Part shown: one piece after another, positions 53,667 through 64,000 of the stretch
Numbering within the stretch: position 1 is the first letter of the stretch
Layout: the number at the start of each line of letters is the position of its first letter
From: Marinomonas alcarazii
GTDB taxonomy: Bacteria > Pseudomonadota > Gammaproteobacteria > Pseudomonadales > Marinomonadaceae
DNA: 64,000 bases
NCBI RefSeq assembly: GCF_003208215.1
Contig: NZ_QKLW01000004.1
Span: 62,001-126,000, forward strand
Reading direction: 5' to 3'
Made by a program: the position numbers and the translations under genes
The notes under the pieces: model-generated
The model's input: only the letters and a program-made list of their open reading frames with translations
What the model was told of the DNA's origin: nothing
Database searches by the model: none

Positions 53667-54767
53667 ATGGCTTTATACGTTAATACGAATACTTCATCTT
53701 TAAGCGCACAGCGTCAGTTGATGAACTCAAGCAAAACTTTGGATACGTCTTTTCAGCGTTTATCTTCTGGTTTGCGTATCAATAGTGCAGCAGATGATGC
53801 CGCAGGTTTGCAGGTTTCTAACCGATTAACATCTCAGGTTAATGGTTTGAATCAGGCAGTGCGTAACGCCAATGACGGTATCTCTGTAGCTCAAACTGCT
53901 GAGGGTGCGTTGGATGAAACGACAAACATGCTGCAGCGTATGCGTACTCTGTCTATTCAGTCTGCAAACGGGTCTAACTCTGATGCAGACCGTAAAGCAC
54001 TACAGCAAGAGATCACGGCTCTATCTACAGAGATTGACCGTATCGCTTCTGATACCACTTTCGGTGGTCGTAGCTTGCTTGATGGTACTTATGATGGTGT
54101 TTACCAAGTTGGTGCAGACGCAAACCAAACAATTAGCTTTGATTTGAGTAAAGGTGAAAACCAAGATTACGCAGGCAATGGTGGTTTCACTATGGCTGGT
54201 CTATCTTCTAATGCGGCTGCTGAAGCGAAGTACCAAGAAGAAGTGGCTGCTTATAACGATTACTTTGTACAAAAAGATGCAGCAAAAGCACAAGCGAGAG
54301 CAGAAGCTGAAGCTAACGGTGATGAGTATGAGGATCCAGAGTTAGAAGCGATCGCTGCTGCTGAAGAGCGTGGTGAAGTTTATGTAGATCCGAATGCACC
54401 AGCTGTGCCTCAGCCACCAGCAAGTCGTTCTAGTAGTTTTGGTAATCCAGAAGAAGGCTTTGGTACGCCATCGGTTACTTCTATCCAAAACGCACAAAGC
54501 ATGATCTCTATTTTGGATAATATGATTTCTGCTGTAGGTTCTAAGCGTGCAGAATTGGGTGCGATTCAAAACCGTCTAGGTTCTAGTATCAGTAACCTAA
54601 GTAATATCCAAGAAAACGTATCAGCCGCTCGTTCTCGTGTACGTGATGCTGACTTCGCTGAAGAAACTGCTAAACTAACAAGTGCTCAGATTCTACAGCA
54701 AGCAAGTTCATCTATATTGGCTCAAGCGAACCAACGTCCACAAACTGCTTTGTCTCTTTTGGGCTAA
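53667..54767 (+). CDS. fliC: Flagellin 2 with an Ala/Glu-rich helical insert
   Basis: A 366-residue flagellin. Residues 1 to about 182 and about 268-366 are close to flagellin 1 (same MALYVNTN start, [18 protein letters not shown], and [17 protein letters not shown] end). The middle differs completely: residues about 183-240 are an Ala/Glu/Lys-rich region likely to be a helix or coiled coil ([41 protein letters not shown]). A Pro/Ser-rich stretch ([15 protein letters not shown]) follows, which offers Ser/Thr sites for glycosylation. AGGAGG lies 7 nt before the ATG, suggesting strong translation. A terminator follows. Confidence 0.95.
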   Translation: MALYVNTNTSSLSAQRQLMNSSKTLDTSFQRLSSGLRINSAADDAAGLQVSNRLTSQVNGLNQAVRNANDGISVAQTAEGALDETTNMLQRMRTLSIQSANGSNSDADRKALQQEITALSTEIDRIASDTTFGGRSLLDGTYDGVYQVGADANQTISFDLSKGENQDYAGNGGFTMAGLSSNAAAEAKYQEEVAAYNDYFVQKDAAKAQARAEAEANGDEYEDPELEAIAAAEERGEVYVDPNAPAVPQPPASRSSSFGNPEEGFGTPSVTSIQNAQSMISILDNMISAVGSKRAELGAIQNRLGSSISNLSNIQENVSAARSRVRDADFAEETAKLTSAQILQQASSSILAQANQRPQTALSLLG

Positions 54768-54784
54768 AATTATTAGGTTTAACG

Positions 54785-54815
54785 AAAAGCTGGGGCTTTG
54801 TTCCAGCTTTTGTTT
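54785..54815 (+). terminator. Terminator of flagellin gene 2
   Basis: AAAAGCTGG (54785-54793) pairs with CCAGCTTTT (54803-54811), 9-nt loop, followed by GTTTCGTTT. The T tract is short and interrupted, so some read-through into flaG is possible. Confidence 0.7.
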
Positions 54816-54834
54816 CGTTTAGAGGGTTGATGAT

Positions 54835-55260
54835 ATGTCAATTAATTCCAGTGATTTTTCAAAGCAGCCAATGGGAGTGGTTACAACTAGGCAAGACCAG
54901 CGAGCGGATGAGCAATTTAGAGCATTACGTGAAGCAAATGCTAAAGTAATACAGGGTTCAGCCGATAGTAATAAAACTGGTGCTAATAGTGGTAACAGCC
55001 AAGGGGCAGCAAATTCTCCTCGTGTTGAGCCAAAGCAGATTGAGAACGCGAACATTAAAATGTCTCAATTAAATGTTCAGTTATCGTTTGAAATGACCGA
55101 AGATCGCAAAAATAATATTGTGAAAGTGTTAGACCAAACGACAGGTGATGTGGTGCGTCAAATGCCCACAGAAGAGTTCCTGAAGATGTCAGAAAGAATT
55201 GATGCTATCATGAATCAGCTAAGTGACGTAAAAGGAACATTAGTGAATAGTGAAGTGTGA
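54835..55260 (+). CDS. flaG: FlaG family protein
   Basis: A 141-residue protein. Residues about 1-65 are polar and disordered. The C-terminal domain (LNVQLSFEMTEDRKNNIVKVLDQTTGDVVRQMPTEEFLKMSERID) is the conserved FlaG core. FlaG influences filament length in Pseudomonas and Vibrio; the mechanism is unclear. It lies between flagellin 2 and fliD, the standard position, 40 bp before fliD. Confidence 0.93.
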   Translation: MSINSSDFSKQPMGVVTTRQDQRADEQFRALREANAKVIQGSADSNKTGANSGNSQGAANSPRVEPKQIENANIKMSQLNVQLSFEMTEDRKNNIVKVLDQTTGDVVRQMPTEEFLKMSERIDAIMNQLSDVKGTLVNSEV

Positions 55261-55300
55261 TTTTGTTATAAATGTTATGTTTTAAACTTGGGGAGTTGCT

Positions 55301-56656
55301 ATGGCTATTGGCTCATTAGGTGCTGGATCTGGATTAGATCTGGAATCCCTAGTAAGTGATATGGTGAGCGCAAGAAGAGATACAAAAGTAAAATTGTATC
55401 AAGACAAACTCGCTGGGTATGAAGCAGAGCTTTCTGCTCTCGGTTCAGTTGGCTCCGCAATTGATAATTTCAAAACATTTGTAAGCACTTTGAATAATGC
55501 TGACCTTTTTTCAGGTCGTAATGCAACCATCGAAGACGCAGATGGCAAACCATCATTTTCTGTTGTTGCAGACAAAACCGCTTCCACCGATAAATATTCT
55601 ATTCAAGTTGACCAGTTAGCAAAAGGAAGTCGTCTTGTTTCTGATATCACATCATTTACTTCCCGAGATGAGAAAGTAACCTCTTCAGGGGGAGAGCTTA
55701 AACTAACAGCGGGCGATCAAAAGCTTGTCTTAGATGTAAAGCCAGACACAACCTTGTCCCAGCTTCGCGAACAAATAAATGCTGAAGGCAAAGACTTTGG
55801 TGTATCTGCCAACTTGGTGGATGATGGCGATGGACATATGTTTTTCACGATAACGTCTACAAAAACCGGCGCCGGTAACACCTTAAAAATTGATAGTAGT
55901 AACCTAACATTAGACAGTGTTGGTCTTGGTGGCTTTTTTCCTGGTTTAAGTGTGCCTGCGGGCGGTGAAGCGCAAGACGCCATGATCACTGTCGACGGCA
56001 TTAAAGTGCGCAGTGAAACGAACGATTTTGATAGTGCGATTGCAGGTTTAGAAATCAAAGCGTTGGACGTCTCACCAGAGCCTAAAAAAGTAGAAGTTAG
56101 TTATAATAAAGAAGAAGTTGAGAATACCATTCAGGGTTTTGTTAGCTCTTATAATGAGCTCATTAGTGTATTTAAACAAAATACAGCAAAGGGTGCCGTT
56201 CTGAATGGAAACAGTATGATACGGAACTTAAGCTCATCTTTGGCGACTAATTTAATGTCTAATTACGCTGAGCCAGGCAGTCCTTTTACCTCCATTTTTG
56301 ACGTTGGGGTAGAGTTCCAGGACAACGGAACGTTAGCCTATGATAGTGATAAGTTTAATAGAGCCGCCGAAACGAACTTTGATGCCGTAGCGTCATTGTT
56401 TACGGGTAAAAATGGCTTAGCAACCTCACTTGATTCATTATTAGAAAGTTACGCAGGCCCAAGGGGAATGAATAATACCCTGAAGGACTCTGTTACAAAA
56501 TCTATTGGCAGTACGGAAGAGTCTCTTTCTGACTATGAAGACCGTATGGCCAAATATGAGGCGTCTTTACGCAGTAAATTCACGAATTTAGATACACAGC
56601 TTGCCAATATGAATGCGCAAGGTGATTATCTGAATTCGATGTTAAACCAGCTATAA
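55301..56656 (+). CDS. fliD: Flagellar filament cap protein FliD (HAP2)
   Basis: A 451-residue cap protein (E. coli 468) that folds flagellin at the filament tip. The N-terminal helix (GLDLESLVSDMVSARRDTKVKLYQDKLAGYEAELSALGSVGSAIDNFK) and the C-terminal region (VTKSIGSTEESLSDYEDRMAKYEASLRSKFTNLDTQLANMNAQGDYL) form the D0/D1 coiled coils. TITSTKTGAGNTLKI lies in the FliD middle domain. The export chaperone FliT is probably the small protein encoded two genes downstream. Confidence 0.96.
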   Translation: MAIGSLGAGSGLDLESLVSDMVSARRDTKVKLYQDKLAGYEAELSALGSVGSAIDNFKTFVSTLNNADLFSGRNATIEDADGKPSFSVVADKTASTDKYSIQVDQLAKGSRLVSDITSFTSRDEKVTSSGGELKLTAGDQKLVLDVKPDTTLSQLREQINAEGKDFGVSANLVDDGDGHMFFTITSTKTGAGNTLKIDSSNLTLDSVGLGGFFPGLSVPAGGEAQDAMITVDGIKVRSETNDFDSAIAGLEIKALDVSPEPKKVEVSYNKEEVENTIQGFVSSYNELISVFKQNTAKGAVLNGNSMIRNLSSSLATNLMSNYAEPGSPFTSIFDVGVEFQDNGTLAYDSDKFNRAAETNFDAVASLFTGKNGLATSLDSLLESYAGPRGMNNTLKDSVTKSIGSTEESLSDYEDRMAKYEASLRSKFTNLDTQLANMNAQGDYLNSMLNQL

Positions 56657-56698
56657 TTTTTGTTTGAACCAAATTAGTAAATTTATTGAGGTTGCTTT

Positions 56699-57139
56699 AT
56701 GTACGGGAAAAAAGGGATTCAGGCCTATAAAAAGGACTCGATTAAATCCGATTTAGCCTCGGCAGATCCTCATCGAGTTATTCAGCTTCTACTGCAAGGG
56801 GCAATCGAAAGGTTGGCTTTGGGTAAGGGCTGTATTGAACGAGCTGACTGGGCTGGCAAAGCGGCTGCATTTACTCGAGCGATAGAAATTATTAACGCTT
56901 TAAGAGATGCGTTAGATAGAGATGCGAACCCTGAATTAGTCGATAATTTAGAGGGTTTATATGACTACATGACGGTGCGAATCAACGAAGCCAGTGTGTC
57001 TAAAGATATTGCTGTTATAGATCAAGTTATTGCCCTTCTACTACAGATTAAAGGGGCTTGGGATCAGATATCAGAAGCGGATAAGCAAGAAGCCTATAAC
57101 CGTGAAAGTGAAGTCCGAGCTGGGGCTGTGAATGCTTGA
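56699..57139 (+). CDS. fliS: Flagellin export chaperone FliS
   Basis: A 146-residue helical protein. It has YKKDSIKSDLASADPHRVIQLLLQGAIERLALGKGCIERADWAGKAAAFTRAIEIINALRDALD, the FliS pattern, and then LYDYMTVRINEASV. It binds the C-terminus of flagellin to stop polymerisation in the cytosol. It lies 42 bp after fliD, and its end overlaps the next start by 8 bp. Confidence 0.96.
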   Translation: MYGKKGIQAYKKDSIKSDLASADPHRVIQLLLQGAIERLALGKGCIERADWAGKAAAFTRAIEIINALRDALDRDANPELVDNLEGLYDYMTVRINEASVSKDIAVIDQVIALLLQIKGAWDQISEADKQEAYNRESEVRAGAVNA

Positions 57140-57428
57140 CCTGTCTCGGCTGACCAAGTTAACTGAAGACTTAGAGCAAGCTGTGTTATCGGAAAATATT
57201 GATGAAATTCAACGCTTGTGCTCCGAAAACAGTGATTTTATTTTTTCTATTCAACCTGAAAAAAAAAACACTTCAGCTAATCAGCAATTAAAATCCTTTA
57301 TTGATATTCATCAATCAGCCACTCTGTTGGTAAAACAAACTCATCAAACGGTACAAAATCAACTTTATCAGTCGATAAAAGCTCGCAAGAGTGTGAGTAA
57401 ATACAAAGGCGTAAAGCATGCAGAATAA
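57132..57428 (+). CDS. Putative FliT-like flagellar chaperone
   Basis: A 98-residue helical protein with an N-terminal helix (LDLSRLTKLTEDLEQAVLSENIDEIQRLCSEN) and a basic C-terminal end (SIKARKSVSKYKGVKHAE). FliT proteins are short, poorly conserved and encoded after fliS, which is why the role is proposed. No diagnostic motif is visible. Its start overlaps fliS by 8 bp and its end overlaps the Maf gene by 11 bp, so translation is coupled to both. Confidence 0.6.
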   Translation: MLDLSRLTKLTEDLEQAVLSENIDEIQRLCSENSDFIFSIQPEKKNTSANQQLKSFIDIHQSATLLVKQTHQTVQNQLYQSIKARKSVSKYKGVKHAE

Positions 57429-59526
57429 CGATCCTTTTTCTAACCTTGAGCATGCGGAAGCATTTCTTGAATCTTTTAAAGCAGGCGCAGGAAGGCTAAA
57501 AGAAAACGATCAAGAGTTGACTGAGCGCTATGTGAAAAATATGACTGTTTTTTCACAGGTAATGCCTCATATATATGAAGAATTACAAGGCTATGTTCCC
57601 AAGAAGCGCTTTATCTACATGGAAGAGTCAGGGGACCTAAATATTTTTAGGGAAGACATAGGGTTTCCTCTATTTTCGACAAATCCTCGAACTCAAGCGC
57701 AAGAAAAAATTAATCATGCTTTTGCTCATCCCACGAAAACACTGCTTAATTTAGAGCGCTCTCTTAACAACGACAGCCGTCATGTATTCTATAGCAACAA
57801 GATTCTTGACGAAGTGAAGGTCCAATCAGAAGGGCTAAAAGAACAAAAAGAGTGGCCTCAGTTTGTGGGGGCTGCCATTGTTTTCGGAATAGAGTTTGGC
57901 TATCAGCTTGAGCTATTGTTACAGCAAAGGGAAATTAAACACCTTTACCTCTATGAAAGTGACTTAGACTTTTTTCACTACTCTTTATTCGCAATAGACT
58001 GGGAGAAGATCCTAGATACCTTTAATAAAGATGGTCGTACTGTACATTTCTTTTTGGGTATTCAGCCGGACGAATTTACAGATACTTATCTGCTTCAGCT
58101 GCAAGAGAATGGCTACTTTTTGGCGCCTGAAACCTATCTTTTTATGGGGTATTCTAGCCCTGAAAATAATAAAGTATTTGATTACTTTAAGAAGCATTAT
58201 GCACGCCAAGTGATGGGCTGGGGGTTCTTTGATGATGCCTTAATTGGTATCGCGCAAGGGTTAAGATCCTTACCGAAAACAAAAGTCGCCCATTTTCAAG
58301 GACGTGATGTACTGCCTAAATGGGTTACCAATGTTCCTGTGTTTATCCTTGGTAATGGCCCGTCGCTGGATCAAGGTATTGAGCTGATCAAAGAGATTCG
58401 TGATCAAGTGTTATTGATTTCATGTGGCTCTACTATTAATACCTTAAGTAAGCTTGGTATTACGCCTGATATACATGTAGACATTGAAAGAATGAAGCAG
58501 ACGGTTGATAAATTTCTGTTTTTAGATAAAGAGTACTTAAAAGGAATTTGGGGACTCAGTGTTGATGTCATGCACCCAGAGTATTTTGATTATTTTGATC
58601 GTTCTGGGATGGGAATGAAGCCTGGCGAGGCAATCACTTCTCTTATCCTTTCTCATGCTCGCGCTAATGGCGATGACAAGAACTATGTACAGCTGAATTT
58701 CTGTAACCCTGTTGTGGCCAATTTGGCTTTATCTTATGTGCATTTATTTGGTTTTAATAATGTGTACTTTATGGGGGTTGATAATGGCTTCAAGGATAAG
58801 AATACTCACCATTCTGTACACAGTGGTTACTATAAAGACGGCAAAGAAACTGGGTTTCAAACCTTCCAGGAAGCGAAGCTGGTGGAGCGTGAGGGCAACT
58901 TCGGTGGGACAATTTATGCGACAGGCATAATGGATACATCGAGAGTTCAGCTTGAATCTCTGATACGTAACTTAAATAAGCGTAAAAACTTTGAGAGTTT
59001 CAATTTGTCTGATGGCGCCAAAATAGAAGGTGTCACACCACTCTCAATCGACGATGTTCTGATTACCGATCCTGTTATCGACCAAAAACGCGTAATCGAC
59101 TTGCTCGAAGAAGCCTTTTTTACCGAATCTCCTGAAGCGGTTTTACATCAAACGCCAGACCAGCTGCTTTCAGTGGATGACTTTTTGAAAATCAGCAAGG
59201 TTTTACAAAGTGGCTGGGATGACTCAATAAAAACGCGTGAGGATGTCTGTAATTTACTTTGGTCATATCACCGAGAAATTTATTTCTTGAGAGGCAGTGT
59301 TTATCGTCATATTCATGATCTATTGATTGGCTCTTTCACCTATTCGGCCTTCTTGATTGTGCAGTTCCTATTTAAATTTGAAGACGAAGCTGAAACGGTT
59401 GCTCGTGCTCGTCATCTGTTTACACCTTGGTGTGAGTTCCTCGATGAAATGCCTAGTATGCTTCAGCAAGCGTCTGAATACGTGGATAAAGGCAATGATC
59501 ATCTAATCACTTTTTATAACGGTTAA
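57418..59526 (+). CDS. Maf/MptE-like motility-associated flagellin glycosyltransferase
   Basis: A 702-residue cytosolic protein of the motility accessory factor family (DUF115, 6-hydroxymethylpterin-pyrophosphokinase MptE-like fold). The central domain (about 300-480) has VPVFILGNGPSLDQGIELIKE, SCGSTINTLSKLGITPDIHVDIER, the nucleotide-sugar-binding pattern of the family, and then FNNVYFMGVDNGFK. Maf proteins attach pseudaminic acid to Ser/Thr of flagellin in Aeromonas and Campylobacter. Here the gene is coupled to fliS upstream and lies 2 bp before pseI, which supports that role strongly. Confidence 0.88.
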   Translation: MQNNDPFSNLEHAEAFLESFKAGAGRLKENDQELTERYVKNMTVFSQVMPHIYEELQGYVPKKRFIYMEESGDLNIFREDIGFPLFSTNPRTQAQEKINHAFAHPTKTLLNLERSLNNDSRHVFYSNKILDEVKVQSEGLKEQKEWPQFVGAAIVFGIEFGYQLELLLQQREIKHLYLYESDLDFFHYSLFAIDWEKILDTFNKDGRTVHFFLGIQPDEFTDTYLLQLQENGYFLAPETYLFMGYSSPENNKVFDYFKKHYARQVMGWGFFDDALIGIAQGLRSLPKTKVAHFQGRDVLPKWVTNVPVFILGNGPSLDQGIELIKEIRDQVLLISCGSTINTLSKLGITPDIHVDIERMKQTVDKFLFLDKEYLKGIWGLSVDVMHPEYFDYFDRSGMGMKPGEAITSLILSHARANGDDKNYVQLNFCNPVVANLALSYVHLFGFNNVYFMGVDNGFKDKNTHHSVHSGYYKDGKETGFQTFQEAKLVEREGNFGGTIYATGIMDTSRVQLESLIRNLNKRKNFESFNLSDGAKIEGVTPLSIDDVLITDPVIDQKRVIDLLEEAFFTESPEAVLHQTPDQLLSVDDFLKISKVLQSGWDDSIKTREDVCNLLWSYHREIYFLRGSVYRHIHDLLIGSFTYSAFLIVQFLFKFEDEAETVARARHLFTPWCEFLDEMPSMLQQASEYVDKGNDHLITFYNG

Positions 59527-59528
59527 CT

Positions 59529-60560
59529 ATGTTCGAAACCATGTTTGAAAAAACGCCTTTTATTATTGCTGAATTATCTGGCAACCATGACCAAGATTTT
59601 GAACTCGCTAAAGCCATGATTCATGCCGCGGCGGACGCGGGCGTGGACGCTATTAAGCTACAGACTTATACACCAGACACCATGACACTAGATGTCCGTC
59701 ATGGTGAATTCATGGTATCTGAAAGTGACAGTTTATGGCGTGGTACCAATCTTTATGATTTGTACCAAAAGGCCTCAACGCCTTGGGAATGGCATAAGCC
59801 TTTGTTTGAGTTAGCCGAGTCTTTGGGGTTAGTCGCGTTTAGCTCGCCTTTTGATTTGAGTGCCGTGGCATTTTTAGAATCCATCGATGTGCCTTTATAT
59901 AAAATAGCTTCATTCGAAATGACCGATATCCCACTGATTCAAGCTGTTGCGCGAACAGGCAAGCCGATTATTATGTCCACTGGAATGGCGAGCGAAGAAG
60001 AAATTGCCGAAGCCGTAGCAACCATTCGAGCCATTGGTGATAACCCACTCACATTGCTTAAATGTACCAGTACTTATCCTTCCAAGATTGAAGACTCTAA
60101 TTTGGTTACCATGGCGGATTTGGCTGAAAAAACGGGTTGCCCGGTTGGCTTGTCCGATCATACTCAAGGTATCGGCGCTGCTGTAGCGGCAACAGCGCTG
60201 GGCGCCACCGTGATTGAAAAACACTTTGTGTTGGATCGTAGTGCGGGTGGTGTCGATGCTGAATTTTCTATGGAGCCAGAGGAAATGAAGGCGCTGGTTG
60301 TTGCTTGCCGTGCGGCAAAAGCGGCGCTTGGCACAGTGACATATGGCGGCTCTGATGCCGAACAAGCAGCGAAGAAATACCGTCGCTCTATTTATGTGGC
60401 TGCAGATTTACCTGCTGGCACCATATTGACCGAAGAGCACCTTAAAATCATTCGTCCTTCGTTTGGTCTTGCGCCTAAGCACTGGCCAGATGTAATAGGG
60501 AAAACATTAGTAGCCGATGCACAAAAAGGCCAACCCCTTGCTTGGGATATGATGGCGTGA
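59529..60560 (+). CDS. pseI: Pseudaminic acid synthase
   Basis: A 343-residue NeuB-family enzyme that condenses 6-deoxy-AltdiNAc with phosphoenolpyruvate to give pseudaminic acid. TIM-barrel motifs include PFIIAELSGNHDQDFE, DAIKLQTYTPDTMT, FSSPFD, KIASFEM, STGMA and GLSDHT. A C-terminal SAF antifreeze-like domain (about 285-343, RRSIYVAADLPAGTILTEEHLKIIRP) completes it. Subtype PseI rather than NeuB/LegI is inferred from the neighbouring pseG, pseC and pseB. Its stop overlaps the pseG start. Confidence 0.93.
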   Translation: MFETMFEKTPFIIAELSGNHDQDFELAKAMIHAAADAGVDAIKLQTYTPDTMTLDVRHGEFMVSESDSLWRGTNLYDLYQKASTPWEWHKPLFELAESLGLVAFSSPFDLSAVAFLESIDVPLYKIASFEMTDIPLIQAVARTGKPIIMSTGMASEEEIAEAVATIRAIGDNPLTLLKCTSTYPSKIEDSNLVTMADLAEKTGCPVGLSDHTQGIGAAVAATALGATVIEKHFVLDRSAGGVDAEFSMEPEEMKALVVACRAAKAALGTVTYGGSDAEQAAKKYRRSIYVAADLPAGTILTEEHLKIIRPSFGLAPKHWPDVIGKTLVADAQKGQPLAWDMMA

Positions 60561-61546
60561 AACTCTTGGTGCGAGCCGATGCTTCTGTCGAAATCGGCAT
60601 GGGGCACAGAGTTCGCTGCCAAGCCTTGATTCATGCGTTTCAAGCACTAGGTTGGCAGTGTCAGTTTGTTGTGGATTGCCGCTATAAAGTCTTTTCAGCC
60701 CCTGAAGATTGTTTTATCGGAGGTCAACCTGGCAAAGCCAGCAAGGTTGAATTTTTATCGTTAGCAAAGCAAGCTGACTTGGTCATCTTAGACCATTATG
60801 ACTACAGTGCCGACGATATTACCCAGCTCTATCAGCATCAAAAAAATCTCCTAGTATTGGATGATATGAATGATAGGGGAGAGTTTCCTGCCAAATGGCT
60901 GCTCAATCCTTTGCAGCAAGAATATTCCAAGTTGGTTGAGTTTTCATTAACAGGCAGTCGCTACGCAATATTAAGACCTGCTTTTCAACACCATCAAGAC
61001 AATCACAAGGTACCAGAGCAACTGCTCATTACGCTTGGTGGTACGGACCCGCTGGCGTTAACTTTGCCTATTCTAAATACCTTATTGGCGTCTAATTTTC
61101 CTAGGAAAAACATACAGGTTTTATTGGGTGCCAACGCCAAAGATGCCGACCAAGTGATTACGTGTTGCCAAGATAATAGTATCGCTTTTGCACAAGGTTT
61201 AACGGATGTTACGCCTTTGATGGAACAAGCAAGGATGGCCATTTCTGCTGCTGGTGGCACTTTGTTTGAATTGGCTTGTATGGGCGTGCCTACGATATTT
61301 GCTCAGGTTGCTGACAATCAAACACGTTCTTTAGAGCAGCATGTTCCACTTGGTTGGTGTCGTTCACTTCGTTTTGATAACGTAGCGGAGGACATTAGAT
61401 TGCAGCGTGTTGAATTGCTCGCTGCAGAGTTAAAGCGTCTGTGGCTGGACATTGAGTGGCAGCAAAATGCCCGCAAAATTGCCCGCAGTTTAGTTGATGG
61501 TAATGGTGCTAAACGCGTGGCAGAAACCATTAATTCCTATTTTTAA
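60557..61546 (+). CDS. pseG: UDP-2,4-diacetamido-2,4,6-trideoxy-beta-L-altropyranose hydrolase
   Basis: A 329-residue GT-B-fold hydrolase that removes UDP before the PseI step. The start is taken at GTG 60557, which overlaps the pseI stop (GTGA) and gives the family N-terminus VKLLVRADASVEIGMGHRVRCQAL with the catalytic His in GMGH. LLITLGGTDP and SAAGGTLFELACMGVPTI are the UDP-binding C-terminal motifs. Its 3' end overlaps the convergent pseF by 17 bp, with no terminator between. Confidence 0.92.
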   Translation: MKLLVRADASVEIGMGHRVRCQALIHAFQALGWQCQFVVDCRYKVFSAPEDCFIGGQPGKASKVEFLSLAKQADLVILDHYDYSADDITQLYQHQKNLLVLDDMNDRGEFPAKWLLNPLQQEYSKLVEFSLTGSRYAILRPAFQHHQDNHKVPEQLLITLGGTDPLALTLPILNTLLASNFPRKNIQVLLGANAKDADQVITCCQDNSIAFAQGLTDVTPLMEQARMAISAAGGTLFELACMGVPTIFAQVADNQTRSLEQHVPLGWCRSLRFDNVAEDIRLQRVELLAAELKRLWLDIEWQQNARKIARSLVDGNGAKRVAETINSYF

Positions 61547-62252
61547 GTGCCATAATTTGCGTTAAACGCAACCAATCTTCTTCTGTGTCTAGGTCTTGAA
61601 TTCTATGTCTTGGTAGCATCAAAGGCTTGGATTTAGGGCCAAATATTTCTTCATCAAACCAGTCTTGAGTTCTCGCCCAATAGAATTGTCCTGCATCGTG
61701 TATTGCTTCGGTTAAATCCTGTGAGCGCTTTCCAATGTGTTCAGGAAACATTGGCGCTAACTCGCCATTTTCTTGGATATGAAGCGCCCGCTGGATAGGG
61801 AAGGCAAACGTCGTGGCGGAAAAACAAAAGGCTGTGAATTCGTTAAGCTGTGCCAAACCTTGCTGTAAATCATCCGGCGTTAGTAGCGGACAAGTGGCGT
61901 AAATTAAGCAAGCTTGATCTGGTGTTTTGCCTTCATCGATTAAACAACGTAACGCGTGTTGCATGACGGGGGTTGTGCCAGTCATGTGGTTGGCTAAATC
62001 GGCAGGGCGAAAGAAGGGGGTTTCGGCACCAAATTGACGTGCGACCTCTGCTATTTCTGTGTCATCGGTGGACACAATTACGCGATCAAATAACCCAGAA
62101 GCAATCGCTGTTTCGATAGAATAACCTATCAAAGGTTTGCCATCTAACAAGCGAATGTTTTTTCTTGGAATACGCTGAGAACCACCACGAGCCGGAATCA
62201 CCGCAACGCGATAATTTTTTGGGTTGTCTTGCGAACGAGAGTGCTTTGTCAT
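61530..62252 (-). CDS. pseF: Pseudaminic acid cytidylyltransferase
   Basis: A 240-residue enzyme that activates pseudaminic acid as the CMP-sugar for transfer. The nucleotidyltransferase motif is VIPARGGSQRIPRKNIRLLDGKPLIGYSI. Further motifs are VSTDDTEIA and LIYATCPLLTPDDL. It resembles NeuA; the pse context assigns the sugar. It lies 3 bp after pseC on the minus strand and overlaps the end of pseG. Confidence 0.92.
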   Translation of the reverse strand: MTKHSRSQDNPKNYRVAVIPARGGSQRIPRKNIRLLDGKPLIGYSIETAIASGLFDRVIVSTDDTEIAEVARQFGAETPFFRPADLANHMTGTTPVMQHALRCLIDEGKTPDQACLIYATCPLLTPDDLQQGLAQLNEFTAFCFSATTFAFPIQRALHIQENGELAPMFPEHIGKRSQDLTEAIHDAGQFYWARTQDWFDEEIFGPKSKPLMLPRHRIQDLDTEEDWLRLTQIMALKNRN

Positions 62253-62255
62253 TGT

Positions 62256-64000
<1,745 letters not shown>

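Overview
The window looks like chromosomal DNA of a free-living marine gammaproteobacterium of the Oceanospirillales, most like Marinomonas. This rests on gene content and order (rpsU-yqeY-dnaG-rpoD, lptD-surA-pdxA-rsmA-apaGH, trpGDC without trpE, glk-zwf-eda, and a polar-flagellum cluster with cheV/cheR, Maf and pse genes). It is an inference, because no rRNA is present. No insertion sequence, prophage or CRISPR array was seen.

Region by region: 1-2.7 kb holds the 3' end of pnp, an LPP20-type lipoprotein, a hotdog thioesterase, a DUF3080 lipoprotein and a small unknown gene. 3-4 kb is a GAF/DUF484-like GGDEF protein. 4.1-7.3 kb is a glucose catabolism operon (glk, zwf, eda) preceded by a perfect match to the HexR operator. 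7.4-13.9 kb, on the minus strand, has a PIN-PhoH ATPase and the macromolecular-synthesis operon rpsU-yqeY-dnaG-rpoD with an intrinsic terminator after rpsU. 14.3-15.7 kb is tsaD-folB. 15.7-23.7 kb is a tightly packed minus-strand operon for outer-membrane biogenesis, vitamin B6 and RNA maturation (lptD-surA-pdxA-rsmA-apaG-apaH-glpE-cca). 23.8-29.7 kb has djlA, a DUF3530 gene, rpe-gph, an MscS-type channel and mgtE. 30-33 kb is trpG-trpD-trpC, an OsmC-like gene and a tRNA-Arg(CCU).

From 33.1 kb onward almost everything serves the flagellum: flgN-flgM and flgA (minus); cheV-cheR; flgBCDE; flgFGHIJ; flgKL plus a degenerate HD-GYP gene; two flagellin genes separated by 1.9 kb without convincing genes; flaG-fliD-fliS and a FliT-like chaperone gene; then a flagellin glycosylation module (a Maf/MptE-like transferase, pseI, pseG, pseF, pseC and the 3' part of pseB). 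Sigma-54-like promoters precede flgB and flgK. Sigma-28-like promoters precede flgM and both flagellin genes. This matches the usual hierarchy of hook-basal-body genes under sigma-54 and filament genes under FliA, with FlgM as the checkpoint.

The most unusual element is the central domain of the first flagellin: about 17 heptapeptide units with glycine in register every seven residues (an N-E-x-G block followed by a P-D-G block), encoded by 21-bp repeats. The second flagellin carries an unrelated Ala/Glu-rich helical and Pro-rich insert at the same place. The DNA between them holds at least four decayed copies of an unrecognised repeat. Other points of interest are a hook protein with a duplicated middle domain, an HD-GYP protein that has lost the first metal-binding His, a long dyad in the mgtE leader, and no pseH in the visible pse module.
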